DNA of 17,815 bases, taken from an uncultured Spartobacteria bacterium (lineage in GTDB: Bacteria; Verrucomicrobiota; Verrucomicrobiae; Chthoniobacterales; UBA6821). Under the pieces are notes generated by a model. It was not told where the DNA came from. It saw nothing but the letters and a program-made list of their open reading frames with translations, and searched no databases. Location: positions 1-17,815 of the forward strand of contig CAIXGT010000174.1 in NCBI GenBank assembly GCA_903919105.1, in the 5' to 3' direction. Below are positions 7,429 to 16,034 of this stretch, in pieces. The position numbers were made by a program, and so were the translations under genes. Each line of letters starts with the position of its first letter. Position 1 is the first letter of the stretch.

Positions 7429-7461
7429 CTGGGAGTGCGAAAGCGCTCTCAGTTTTTTTTT
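7429..7461 (+). terminator. Intrinsic terminator of the beta-barrel gene
   Basis: A ten-pair stem, CTGGGAGTGC (7429-7438) with GCGCTCTCAG (7443-7452), includes two G-U pairs, is closed by a GAAA tetraloop and is followed by nine T (7453-7461). The rest of the gap to 7579 holds no gene that I can support. Confidence 0.95.
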
Positions 7462-7579
7462 GTTAGCAGCAACAGGAGGCCTTCTAAGAAAGAAAGGCGG
7501 CGGTAAGTGGTGCCAAGGTTTTTTTGTTGGCAGGGAGGAAGGACCGAACCAATCGGCAGTCGGGCAATTGACGCCTTTT

Positions 7580-8038
7580 TTATTTCGCGACAGTGGGTGG
7601 TGGTAATCCCCCAACCGAACTTCCAGCCATCACGCCGTGTTTTTCAAACCAACCCAGCGGTGTCTCGATGGCGAAGATGACGGAGCTGGAGGCGCTGGGA
7701 ATGGGGGTTTCGTCAAAGGGCTTCATGTCATGGATTTCGTAGATCATGCCAGAGCGCCCCACGTAGGCGATGGAGAGTGGGAGCGGGGTATCCTTCATCC
7801 AGAAAGTGACGGATCGGGGGTAAGGAAATACAAAGACCATCGCTTCGTCGGTCCCGAGATTGGTACGGGACATCAGGCCCAGTTCCCGTGAGGCATTATC
7901 GGCCGCGATCTGGGCATTCAAGGAATTTGTCCCTAGGGAAAGCGTTGCCTTCGGAAGGTGGGTTTGAGGCTTCGGCGCGGCCTGGAGTGGAAATACCGAA
8001 AAGAAAACTGAAAGCAGAAGGTGGAGCATTTTTTTCAT
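7580..8038 (-). CDS. Exported DUF192 family protein
   Basis: This gene encodes 152 residues. It starts MKKMLHLLLSVFFSVFPLQA, a Sec signal peptide with cleavage probably near residues 20-22. The DUF192 (PF02643) fold follows, with its landmarks in order: RELGLMSRTNL, EAMVFVFPYP, VTFWMKDTPLPLSIAYV, MIYEIHDMKPF and VIFAIETPLGWFEKHGV. The family is a small beta-rich domain, usually periplasmic or lipid-anchored, with no established biochemical function. The frame stays open upstream to 8344, but that part has no signal peptide and contains the translated CTCTGCG repeat, so I take the ATG that starts the signal peptide. The gene is divergent from the alternative complex III operon and shares its 223-base upstream gap. 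No functional link to that operon is shown. Confidence 0.9.
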   Translation of the reverse strand: MKKMLHLLLSVFFSVFPLQAAPKPQTHLPKATLSLGTNSLNAQIAADNASRELGLMSRTNLGTDEAMVFVFPYPRSVTFWMKDTPLPLSIAYVGRSGMIYEIHDMKPFDETPIPSASSSVIFAIETPLGWFEKHGVMAGSSVGGLPPPTVAK

Positions 8039-8121
8039 AGGGATGCCGTTGAATGTTTCGTGATCATAGGTGTGAGCATAAAATAAGGAATTCAGGAAAA
8101 AGAGGTTTCTCATTTTCTTCT

Positions 8122-8145
8122 CTCTGCGTTCTCTGCGCCTCTGCG
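8122..8145. repeat. Three CTCTGCG heptamers in the divergent gap
   Basis: CTCTGCG occurs at 8122-8128, 8131-8137 and 8139-8145, separated by TT and C. It is a third, unrelated heptamer word in this window, again in a gene gap (between the DUF192 gene and actA). It may be the same class of intergenic short-repeat element as the CTGAAAN array. Confidence 0.65.
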
Positions 8146-8239
8146 CGAGATCATTCGGCTCTTCTTGATTTTTTACGGCAAATTTCTTGCCTTCGGCCGC
8201 TGACTTTCTACTCTGTTCAGGCCTGAGAATTCCTCCATC

Positions 8240-8260
8240 CGGGCGTTTCTCAAACACCCG
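8240..8260 (+). promoter_or_regulatory. Hairpin or operator-like inverted repeat directly before actA
   Basis: CGGGCGTTT (8240-8248) and AAACACCCG (8252-8260) form a nine-base inverted repeat with one mismatch and a CTC centre. It ends one base before the actA ATG and fills the place where a ribosome binding site would be. A perfect ten-base palindrome, TCAGGCCTGA (8217-8226), lies just upstream. A weak promoter-like pair, TTGCCT (8187-8192) and TACTCT (8209-8214), precedes both. Confidence 0.45.
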
Positions 8261-8261
8261 A

Positions 8262-8921
8262 ATGTCGAATTTCTTCCCTAAATGGGCCAATTGGCTTCCG
8301 CTCCAGCTGCTCGTCTGCGGCTTGGTGATCGGTGGACCCATCACCCTAGGGATCTGGTACTATTTCACCCCGAAGTACACCCGCGTTGGCTACCAGCCAG
8401 ACCAGCCAGTGCCCTTCTCCCACGCCCTGCACGTGAAGCAGCTCGGGATGGACTGCCGCTACTGCCATAGTTTCGTCGAGGTGGCTGGTCACTCGAACCT
8501 CCCTGCCACCCAGACCTGCATCAACTGTCACGGCCAGGGCAAAATCCTACCGAATAGTCCGCGTCTGGCTGCTGTCCGCGACAGCTGGGAGACCGGTCAG
8601 CCGATCCCGTGGGTTCAGATCCACCGCCTGCCCGATTACGCCTATTTTAATCATGCCGTTCACGTGAACCGTGGGGTCAGCTGCTACAGCTGTCATGGTG
8701 CCGTAAACGAGATGAGCGTTGTCTACGAGGCCGAGTCACTCAGTATGAAGTGGTGCCTGGACTGCCATCGTGCTCCTGAGAATTTCCTTCGTCCTCCCTC
8801 GGAGATCTTTAATATGAACTGGCACCCAGCCTCTCCCGAGGCGCAGCACGAGCTTGGCACAAAATTCAAGGAAGAATGGAAAGTTAACCCACCTGTCAGC
8901 TGCGGAGGATGCCACCATTGA
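8262..8921 (+). CDS. actA: Alternative complex III subunit ActA, pentaheme cytochrome c
   Basis: This gene encodes 219 residues. A single N-terminal membrane segment (about 13-35, LPLQLLVCGLVIGGPITLGI) is followed by a periplasmic domain with five CxxCH heme c sites: CRYCH (C65), CINCH (C86), CYSCH (C141), CLDCH (C165) and CGGCH (C214). The last motif sits at the very C terminus. Five hemes and one anchor match ActA of known alternative complex III, which passes electrons from the iron-sulfur subunit towards ActE or an oxidase. I chose ATG 8262 because the signal/anchor begins there; the frame is open further upstream but with no family-like sequence. No Shine-Dalgarno sequence is visible. 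The gene is first in the operon and its TGA overlaps the actB start. Confidence 0.95.
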   Translation: MSNFFPKWANWLPLQLLVCGLVIGGPITLGIWYYFTPKYTRVGYQPDQPVPFSHALHVKQLGMDCRYCHSFVEVAGHSNLPATQTCINCHGQGKILPNSPRLAAVRDSWETGQPIPWVQIHRLPDYAYFNHAVHVNRGVSCYSCHGAVNEMSVVYEAESLSMKWCLDCHRAPENFLRPPSEIFNMNWHPASPEAQHELGTKFKEEWKVNPPVSCGGCHH

Positions 8922-11900
8922 AAAAGATTTTCCAACATCCCGCGCGTGACGAGAAGCCGACTCTCTGGAGAAGCCAGGGAGAGCGGGAAAACTCTACTGC
9001 CTTTACCGAGGATCTGGCCCGAGAGTTCACTCCTGGAGCAACGGGATCTGATGATGGTGATAACAGTCTCTCCCGTCGCGACTTCGTCCGGCTTATGGGG
9101 GCTGCTACGGCGCTGACCGGCGTCGGACTTACCGGTTGCCGCCGCCCTGAGGCCCATCTTGTTCCCTTCGCGAAGAGCGCCGAGTGGACGATCCCGGGTA
9201 AGTACCTCTATTACGCCAGTTCTATGCCGACTCCTGTCGGCGCCGTGCCCCTTGCTGTCACGACGACAGACGGGCGTCCCACCAAGATCGAGGGGAACCC
9301 TCTTCATCCGGCAAGCAATGGTTCGACCGATGTTTTCGCCCAGGCTTCGATCCTTGGACTCTACGATCCCAACCGCTCCAAGGAGATTACCCGTGACTCC
9401 GCCAAGGTCTCCCGTGCAGATCTTGATGCCCTGATCACAAAGATTCGTTCCGCTGCTGGAACCAGTGGCGGCGATGGCCTTGCAGTCGTGGTCGGCAAGG
9501 AGAACTCACCCACCGTCGACCGCCTCCGAGCTGAACTCGCTTCCCAATTCCCGAAACTGCTTTGGGTGCAGGATGAGGCGATCCAGACCAACAATACCGC
9601 CTTCGATGCTCTGCTAGGCACGGGCTTGAGGCCCGTCTATGATTTCGAGAAGGCCGACGTGATTCTCTCACTCGGTAGTGATTTCCTGAATCCTTCCGAG
9701 AGTGGACTTGGATTCGCGAAGGGCTTTGCAAAGCGTCGTGATCCTAAAAACTCAGTTGGCACGATGAACCGTCTCTACGTGGTCGAGAATCACTTCTCGC
9801 TCACCGGCGGCATGGCCGACCATCGTCTCCGTGTTCGTGCCAGCGAGATCGGTGATTTCACTGCCGCTCTTGCCAAGGTCATCGCCACGAAGTCGGGCAA
9901 CACTACCCTCGCTTCGCTGGCCGCGGCTTATCCCTCCTCGGGAGTTTCTTTTGACCCTGCTTGGGTAAACGGAGTGGCTGATGATTTGATCTCAGCCAAG
10001 GGTAAGGGAGTTGTTATTGCGGGCGCGGGACAATCCCCCGCCGTTCAGGCGCTGGCCTTTGGCATCAACAACACTCTCGGTAACCTTGGATCGACCATCA
10101 ATGCGGTCCAGACCACTGCCAAGCCCGCGGCTACGTTGGCTGATCTCTCCAAGGCCATGGGTTCTGGTTCGGTCAAGACCCTGCTTATCCTGGAGGGCAA
10201 TCCGGTGCTCACCGCCCCGGCTGAACTGAATTTTCCGAACCTGCTGGCCGGAGTTGCCGAGACCCTGCATCTCTCTCAGTTCGTTGATGAAACCAGCAAG
10301 GTGACCCATTGGCAGGTGCCTGCCGCCCACTATCTGGAGCGCTGGGGTGATGCCCGCTCAATCGATGGAACAGTCTGTTCCGTCCAACCGATGATCCTGC
10401 CGCTCTGGAATGGCATTTCGTCCCTCGAAATCCTTGCTGCCTTGGCCGGAGAGAAAGTCGACGGGCCTTCTGTGGTTCGCGCCACCTTTGCATCAGTTAC
10501 CAAGGATGGTTCCGATGTTGCTTGGAATACCTTCCTGCGCAATGGATTTGCAAACGGAACGGCCTGGCCGATGTCTAAACCTTCCTTCAATACTTCCGCC
10601 GCACTTTCCACGGTGCAGTCGGCTCCGAAGTTCGATTCCAAAGACTTCGAAGTGGTCTTCCTTCGGAGTTCCAGTGTCGATGATGGCCGCTATGCAAATA
10701 ATTCCTGGCTTCAGGAAACCCCTGACTATATCACCAAGCTGGTCTGGGATAATGCCGCCCTCGTCAGCCCCGCCGACGCCCGCATGCTCGGGATCAAGGA
10801 TGGTGATTGGCTGAAAATCACTGCTGGCGATCGCTCGATCCAGGCAGCTGCGATCGTTGCTCCCGGACATGTCGACAAGTCCCTGAGCATCGCCCTTGGC
10901 TACGGCCGCAAGGGTGTCTCCCATGTGATGGAGAAGGTTGGATTTGACGCTTACCCTCTGCGTGATTCCTCCAACCTCTGCTTCCGCTCTGGAGTTAAGG
11001 TTCAGGCTCTGCCCAAGGAATCTTACATTTTTGCCCGGACTCAGGAGTACAATAACATGGAGGGTCGCAACCTCGCACGCGAGGGAACGCTTGCCACCTT
11101 CCAGAAGCAGCCCGAATTCGCCGCGGAAATGGATGGTGAGCTGCCGAAGCCTGTCTCCATCTACCCGAATCCTCCCCTTACCTCCGATCTCCAGTGGGGG
11201 CTCTCGGTCGATCTCAACTCTTGCATCGGTTGCAATGCCTGCATCGTTGCATGCCAGGCAGAGAACAACATCCCGGTCGTCGGCAAGGATCAGGTCCGTC
11301 GCGGCCGCGATATGTCCTGGATCCGCATCGACCGCTGGTTCTCCAGCGCGGATCACAAGGAGGAGAACCTTGAGATTATCCCTATGGCGATCATGTGTCA
11401 GCAGTGCGAGAGCGCGCCCTGTGAGGCCGTCTGCCCTGCCAACGCAACGGTGCATAATGAGGAGGGTCTGAACTTGATGGCCTACAACCGCTGCATCGGC
11501 ACCCGTTACTGCGCGAATAACTGTCCCTGGAAGGTCCGCCGCTTTAACTGGTTCGACTACAACGAGCGGCCGCTGGATGAACTCTATTACGGCCCTCTCG
11601 CGCCTAAGGGCATGGCCGACAGCCTGAAGATGTCGAAGAACCCTAACGTGACTGTCCGCATGCGAGGTGTCATGGAGAAGTGTACTTTTTGTATTCAGCG
11701 CATTGAGGAGGCGAAGATCGGCCGCTCGGTCAAGGCCGGTGCCAGTGATGTGACCAAGACCCCGCTCCCAGTCTTCAAGAGCGCGTGCCAGCAGGCCTGC
11801 CCGTCCGAGTCGATCGTTTTCGGCAACATCAACGATCCAAAGAGTGCCGTCTCACAGGCCAAGGCCGACCCGCGCACCTATTCGTCACTTGCCTATCTGA

Positions 11901-12016
11901 ACACGCGTCCCCGTGTCACCTACATGGCAAGGATCCGCAATCCCAACCCTGCGATGCCGGGAGCCGATCTCGTCGGGGCTGCGAATCGTGGCGCTGAACA
12001 AGCAAACCATTCCTAA
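8918..12016 (+). CDS. actB: Alternative complex III subunit ActB, molybdopterin-like/iron-sulfur fusion
   Basis: This gene encodes about 1032 residues. A twin-arginine export signal (S-R53-R54-DFVRLMGAA) is followed by an LTGC lipobox-like end. A large domain with the fold of molybdopterin oxidoreductases follows (about 75-740, TTDGRPTKIEGNPLHPASNG at the start); in known ActB it carries no molybdenum cofactor. The C-terminal ferredoxin-like part has four cysteine clusters: CIGCNACIVAC from residue 769, CQQCESAPCEAVCP, CIGTRYCANNCPW, and CTFC with CQQACP. It relays electrons from quinol to the hemes. For the start, GGAGG at 8904-8908 is nine bases from TTG 8918 but abuts the in-frame ATG 8909, so I prefer TTG, which overlaps the actA stop. 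ATG 8909 would add three residues (MPP, with the TTG then read as leucine). Confidence 0.95.
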   Translation: MKKIFQHPARDEKPTLWRSQGERENSTAFTEDLAREFTPGATGSDDGDNSLSRRDFVRLMGAATALTGVGLTGCRRPEAHLVPFAKSAEWTIPGKYLYYASSMPTPVGAVPLAVTTTDGRPTKIEGNPLHPASNGSTDVFAQASILGLYDPNRSKEITRDSAKVSRADLDALITKIRSAAGTSGGDGLAVVVGKENSPTVDRLRAELASQFPKLLWVQDEAIQTNNTAFDALLGTGLRPVYDFEKADVILSLGSDFLNPSESGLGFAKGFAKRRDPKNSVGTMNRLYVVENHFSLTGGMADHRLRVRASEIGDFTAALAKVIATKSGNTTLASLAAAYPSSGVSFDPAWVNGVADDLISAKGKGVVIAGAGQSPAVQALAFGINNTLGNLGSTINAVQTTAKPAATLADLSKAMGSGSVKTLLILEGNPVLTAPAELNFPNLLAGVAETLHLSQFVDETSKVTHWQVPAAHYLERWGDARSIDGTVCSVQPMILPLWNGISSLEILAALAGEKVDGPSVVRATFASVTKDGSDVAWNTFLRNGFANGTAWPMSKPSFNTSAALSTVQSAPKFDSKDFEVVFLRSSSVDDGRYANNSWLQETPDYITKLVWDNAALVSPADARMLGIKDGDWLKITAGDRSIQAAAIVAPGHVDKSLSIALGYGRKGVSHVMEKVGFDAYPLRDSSNLCFRSGVKVQALPKESYIFARTQEYNNMEGRNLAREGTLATFQKQPEFAAEMDGELPKPVSIYPNPPLTSDLQWGLSVDLNSCIGCNACIVACQAENNIPVVGKDQVRRGRDMSWIRIDRWFSSADHKEENLEIIPMAIMCQQCESAPCEAVCPANATVHNEEGLNLMAYNRCIGTRYCANNCPWKVRRFNWFDYNERPLDELYYGPLAPKGMADSLKMSKNPNVTVRMRGVMEKCTFCIQRIEEAKIGRSVKAGASDVTKTPLPVFKSACQQACPSESIVFGNINDPKSAVSQAKADPRTYSSLAYLNTRPRVTYMARIRNPNPAMPGADLVGAANRGAEQANHS

Positions 12017-12024
12017 GAGCGAGT

Positions 12025-13455
12025 ATGTCCACTCCTTCGATCATCACTGCCACCGACACTGAGACGCCTGATCTTCGTGTCTTGGAGCGTCCGCCGCAGG
12101 TGCTGAATAACCGTGGCCCTCTCTGGGTGACCGACGCGGTCTGCTCGATCGTTGAGGGGAAGACCCCTCTCTGGTGGTATGCGGCGATCGCCTTTACTGG
12201 GACATTCGCTGCGATTGGTGGCGCCTGCATTCTCTACATGATTTGCACGGGTGTCGGTGTCTGGGGATCGAACAACCCGTGCTTCTGGGCTTGGGATATT
12301 ACCAATTTCATCTTCTGGGTTTCCATGGCGCATGCCGGATCGCTCATTTCAGCACTGCTCTTCTTGACGCGCCAGAAATGGAGTCTCTCGATCTCTCGAG
12401 CGGCCGAGGCGATGACGGTTTTTGCGATCATCTGCGCTGGCGTTTATCCCGCCATTCATATCGGCCGCGTCTGGATGGTTTGGTGGCTATTTCCCATTCC
12501 AAACAGTTACGGCATGTGGCCGAATTTCTCGAGTCCTCTTCTTTGGGATGTCTTCGCAGTGACCAGCTATCTAACGGTCTCTTCCCTTTTCTGGTTTGCC
12601 GGTATGGTTCCCGATCTGGCAGTTCTGCGGGACCGCGCCACGACAAAGGTCCGCAAGTTCGCTTATGGCATCGTTTCCCTCGGATGGCTTGGCACAGCGC
12701 GTCAATGGCGCCACTACGAGATGATGTATGTCCTGCTAGCCGGGCTTACCTCAGTGCTCGTCGTCACCGTCACAACCATTGTGGCTAGCGATTGCGCTAC
12801 CTCAGTGGTTCCTGGATGGCATGCCACGATCTTCCCCTTCTACTTCATGGTCGGTGCGGTCTACAGCGGTAGTGCAGCTATTCTCACGCTACTGCTTCCC
12901 TTGCGCCTGATCTACCCTCAGCTCAGGGATCTGATTACTCCGTCTCAACTCGACAAGGTCTGCAAACTCCTCCTGATGATGGGATCGTGCGTGGCTTATG
13001 TCTATGTGTTCGAGCTATTCAATGCCTGGTACAGCGCGAATCCGTTCGAGCGTGGTGCATTCTGGGAACGCTTCACCGGCAGCAGCGCTTGGTATGCCAT
13101 TACCTGCCTCTCGATCAACCTGACGGTGCCCCAACTCTTCTGGTTCAAGGCGGTTCGCCGCTGCCTCCCGCTGGTCTTCATTCTCGCGATCCTTTGTAAC
13201 GTCGGCATGTGGTTCGAGCGTTTCATGATCGTCACCTCGACACTCACCCACGGCTTTCTTCCCTCCTCTTGGAAGGATTTTCATCCCACAATCGTCGACA
13301 TCCTGACAGCGACCGGGACCCTTGGCATTTTCTTTACCCTCTTCCTGCTTTTCATCCGGTTTGTGCCAATCATGAGCATGAACGAGTTGAAGGCCGTTCT
13401 GCCAGGCGCCCAGCCTCATGCTGGCGCGGGTCATTCAACTGAGGAAACACACTGA
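12025..13455 (+). CDS. actC: Alternative complex III subunit ActC, NrfD-like quinol-binding membrane protein
   Basis: This gene encodes 476 residues with about ten membrane helices, from TPLWWYAAIAFTGTFAAIGG onwards. Characteristic ActC/NrfD segments include FWAWDITNFIFWVSMAHAG, GVYPAIHIGRVWMVWWLFP, and a late ERFMIVTSTLTHGFLPSSW. In known complexes ActC binds menaquinol near the periplasmic side and hands electrons to the ActB clusters; its aspartate/histidine-rich helices are proposed proton paths. The ATG lies eight bases after the actB stop with a short GAGCGAG before it. The stop codon is separated by one base from the actD ATG. Length and layout are typical. Confidence 0.95.
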   Translation: MSTPSIITATDTETPDLRVLERPPQVLNNRGPLWVTDAVCSIVEGKTPLWWYAAIAFTGTFAAIGGACILYMICTGVGVWGSNNPCFWAWDITNFIFWVSMAHAGSLISALLFLTRQKWSLSISRAAEAMTVFAIICAGVYPAIHIGRVWMVWWLFPIPNSYGMWPNFSSPLLWDVFAVTSYLTVSSLFWFAGMVPDLAVLRDRATTKVRKFAYGIVSLGWLGTARQWRHYEMMYVLLAGLTSVLVVTVTTIVASDCATSVVPGWHATIFPFYFMVGAVYSGSAAILTLLLPLRLIYPQLRDLITPSQLDKVCKLLLMMGSCVAYVYVFELFNAWYSANPFERGAFWERFTGSSAWYAITCLSINLTVPQLFWFKAVRRCLPLVFILAILCNVGMWFERFMIVTSTLTHGFLPSSWKDFHPTIVDILTATGTLGIFFTLFLLFIRFVPIMSMNELKAVLPGAQPHAGAGHSTEETH

Positions 13456-13456
13456 G

Positions 13457-14059
13457 ATGAGCAATCATTTTCAAGGTCATCATCTCCCGATTGCTGGTTC
13501 CAAAGAGGAGCCACTCTATGCTCTTGGAGCGCGATTCGAAACGCCTGAGGCCCTTGTCCAGGCTGTTGATCGCCTCCGCGTGGAGGGGGTTTCACTCTAC
13601 GAGTGCTTCACCCCTTATCCCATCCACGGTCTTGCCGAGGCGATGAGGCTTCCTAAGTCAATCCTCAGTTTACTTGTTCTGGGTGGCGGCGTGTCAGCGG
13701 TCCTGATTGCCCTCTCCATGGAACTGATCCCCAGCTGCATTATCTATCCGCTTGTGGTTGACGGGAAGCCTCTCAATCTTCTAGCGCTGCCCCAGTACAT
13801 ACCCATCGTGGTGGCGTTGACCCTCATGATCGGCGCGATCACGGCCGTTACGGGGATGATCTTGCTGGGAGGGATGCCACAGTGGAATAATCCGATGTTT
13901 GCTTGGGATCTCTTTGCCAAGGATGCTTCCCGTGGGTTCTTCATTGCCATAGAAGCCCGCGACCGGAAATTCTCAACCTCGGCCCTGACCGAGCTGCTCC
14001 ATGAACTCGGCGCAGGTGATATCACCGCCATCCATCAGGAGGCCTCAGTAGAGAAATAA
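13457..14059 (+). CDS. actD: Alternative complex III subunit ActD
   Basis: This gene encodes 200 residues. A soluble N-terminal domain (about 1-65, with LYALGARFETPEALVQAVDR and a YECFTPYPIHGL motif) precedes two membrane helices (about 70-95 and 115-140), then a C-terminal soluble part (FFIAIEARDRKFSTSALTEL). This is the normal ActD architecture and matches the DUF3341 family. ActD is a structural subunit on the cytoplasmic side without cofactors. The frame extends upstream to 13418 inside actC, but ATG 13457, directly after the actC stop and behind GAGGA, gives the family N terminus (MSNHFQGHH). Confidence 0.93.
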   Translation: MSNHFQGHHLPIAGSKEEPLYALGARFETPEALVQAVDRLRVEGVSLYECFTPYPIHGLAEAMRLPKSILSLLVLGGGVSAVLIALSMELIPSCIIYPLVVDGKPLNLLALPQYIPIVVALTLMIGAITAVTGMILLGGMPQWNNPMFAWDLFAKDASRGFFIAIEARDRKFSTSALTELLHELGAGDITAIHQEASVEK

Positions 14060-14064
14060 TTGTT

Positions 14065-14805
14065 ATGGTACGGTATTTCCTCTTTCTCCTTGTCCTGATC
14101 ACCATCCTGGTGGTCTCCATCGCCGGTTTGCGTGACTATTCCTTTCTACCTCACAAGACTAAGCGTCCTCCGATCGAGATCTTCCCCGACATGGTCCGTC
14201 AGGCTAAGGTCAAGGCGCAGGCCCCTAGCGACTTCTATGCCGATGGACGCGGTGCTCGTGCCCACGTAGCCGGATCAGTTCCCGTCGGTTATGCGGCTCC
14301 AGAGTCCATCCCTCAGGCCTCTGAGGGAGTCGCGACCATGGGAAGTCCCTACAACGTTGTTGTTTTCTCCGGCAAGCAGAACTATGCCGACACGGGCAAG
14401 AACGGAACAAACTGGGGAAACGGCATCCCCTTCTCCGTAACCATGGCGACCCTGGAACGGGGGCGCGAGCGTTATCAGATCCAGTGTGCCGTCTGTCATG
14501 GTGCCACGGGAGGCGGCAATGGTATCGCCACTAAATATGGTTTGGTGGGGGTGGCTAGTTTCAATCAACAACGCATCCGCGACATGAGCGACGGTGAGAT
14601 CTATAACACAATAGTGAACGGGAAAAACTCGATGCTCGGCTATGGTTCGGTCATCCAGGTCTCTGATCGCTGGGCGATCGTCGCCTACATCCGTGCCTTG
14701 CAGCGTTCACAGAATGCATCAATCAACGACGTGCCGGTGACAGAGCGAGCCGTTCTGACCGGCACTAATGCGGCCGCAGGAACCACCGCCCCTCCCAAGC
14801 CATGA
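14065..14805 (+). CDS. actE: Alternative complex III subunit ActE, monoheme cytochrome c
   Basis: This gene encodes 246 residues. An N-terminal hydrophobic anchor (about 3-20) precedes a periplasmic class I cytochrome c domain with one heme site, C141-A-V-C144-H145, and a likely methionine ligand M190 (in NSMLGYG), followed by the conserved RWAIVAYIRALQ helix. The segment before the heme (EIFPDMVRQAKVKAQ and SDFYADGRGAR) is typical of ActE. In known complexes it is the exit point towards soluble cytochrome c or the oxidase. A Pro/Thr/Ala-rich tail ends the protein. Its stop overlaps the actF ATG (ATGA). Confidence 0.93.
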   Translation: MVRYFLFLLVLITILVVSIAGLRDYSFLPHKTKRPPIEIFPDMVRQAKVKAQAPSDFYADGRGARAHVAGSVPVGYAAPESIPQASEGVATMGSPYNVVVFSGKQNYADTGKNGTNWGNGIPFSVTMATLERGRERYQIQCAVCHGATGGGNGIATKYGLVGVASFNQQRIRDMSDGEIYNTIVNGKNSMLGYGSVIQVSDRWAIVAYIRALQRSQNASINDVPVTERAVLTGTNAAAGTTAPPKP

Positions 14806-16034
14806 GTGCTGAACACAAATCACTCCCGGCACAGCAAGCACGATCGGCATCCGGAATCCTTCCGCCCGCCGAGACCTTCGACTACAAGCATGTCGGCGGA
14901 CGTTTTGTTGGGCTCTGTGTGACTGCTCTGGTCACACTTCTGCTCTCACTGATCCTGGGGCTGGCGAATCCCCACCAGTTCGCTTTTTCTTGGATGTTTG
15001 CAGGGTGTTTCTTCTTCACGATCCTGATCGGATCGCTCTTCTGGATCATCGTTCATCATACGGTGGATGCTGCCTGGAGCGTAGGAATCCGCCGGCAATT
15101 GGAGAATATCTCCTGCCTGCTACCGCTTCTGACGCTGATGCTCTTGCCTCTTCTCTTTGTGGCTTCGGATCTCTGGACTTGGATGACTTTGTCACCCTCC
15201 ACAAACCATGAATTGGCTGAAAAGTCAGCCTATCTGAATGTGCACTTCTTCTGGGCTCGCAATGCCTTTTATTTCCTGCTTTTCGGAATCGGAGCACTGC
15301 TTCTCCGTCGGAATTCCCTGGCTCAGGACAAGGATGGCGCAGCAATCCACACCATCCGTAATCGCAGAGTTGCCTTCTTCCTGGTGCCGGTTGGTGCTGT
15401 TGCACTCACATTCTGGTCGATTGACTGGATCATGGGTCTTAACTGGAAGTGGAATTCCACGATCTGGGGCCTCTACATCTTTGCCGGATCGGTCCTGTCG
15501 GCACTCTGCGTCATCATTCTTCTTTCAAATTCCCTTCGTTCCGCCGGCTATCTTAAGAGAGTGCTGAGCGCCCAGCATAACTTCGCCTTTGGCAAGTTGC
15601 TGCTTGGTTTCACTCTTTTTTGGTCCTGGATTGCTTTCGTTCAGTACATGCTCATCTGGTACGCAAACATTCCCGAAGAGAGCGTCTACTACGTTCTGCG
15701 CTCCTCCACATCGTGGAACGTGCTGGGGATCATTCTTGTAGTCGGCCACTTCCTGGTTCCCTTTGTCCTACTGCTCTTTCGCGGTCCCAAAGCCAGCTCC
15801 GGATTCCTCGGTCTGGTTGCCGGTTGGATTCTTTGTATGCACCTTCTTGATGTTTACACCATGATCTTGCCCGTGCTTCATCCAGAGGGTTTTCGCCCAG
15901 CCGTCCTGGACGTCGTTGCGTTGCTAGCGATCGGTTGCACCCTGAGTGCCTTCTTCCTGAAGCGCCTCGGTGATTCACCGCTCTGGCCCTCACGCGATCC
16001 GCGTCTACTCGAAGCCGCCAACTACATCGACTGA
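14802..16034 (+). CDS. actF: Alternative complex III subunit ActF, NrfD-like membrane protein
   Basis: This gene encodes 410 residues with about ten membrane helices. It is an ActC paralogue recognisable by GRFVGLCVTALVTLLLSLIL, FWIIVHHTVDAAWSVGIRRQ and FWSIDWIMGLNWKWNSTIWG. In known structures ActF lacks a quinol site and is proposed to contribute to proton translocation. The region around SWIAFVQYMLIWYANIPEE is typical of the family. Starts and stops are coupled on both sides: ATGA with actE and TGATG with the next gene. Confidence 0.94.
   Translation: MSAEHKSLPAQQARSASGILPPAETFDYKHVGGRFVGLCVTALVTLLLSLILGLANPHQFAFSWMFAGCFFFTILIGSLFWIIVHHTVDAAWSVGIRRQLENISCLLPLLTLMLLPLLFVASDLWTWMTLSPSTNHELAEKSAYLNVHFFWARNAFYFLLFGIGALLLRRNSLAQDKDGAAIHTIRNRRVAFFLVPVGAVALTFWSIDWIMGLNWKWNSTIWGLYIFAGSVLSALCVIILLSNSLRSAGYLKRVLSAQHNFAFGKLLLGFTLFWSWIAFVQYMLIWYANIPEESVYYVLRSSTSWNVLGIILVVGHFLVPFVLLLFRGPKASSGFLGLVAGWILCMHLLDVYTMILPVLHPEGFRPAVLDVVALLAIGCTLSAFFLKRLGDSPLWPSRDPRLLEAANYID

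Noticed and set aside
7511..7532. TGCCAA/TTGGCA inverted repeat around a T run, as a terminator for the minus-strand gene
   Set aside because: The T run is inside the loop on the plus strand and no T run follows the stem on either strand, so it is not a standard terminator.
8039..8344. A longer form of the DUF192 protein starting at 8344
   Set aside because: The extra residues would hide the signal peptide, cross the actA start and translate the CTCTGCG repeat.
10493..11455. A 320-residue open frame antisense to actB
   Set aside because: It lies opposite the conserved molybdopterin-like and iron-sulfur parts of ActB and shows no domain or start signal of its own.
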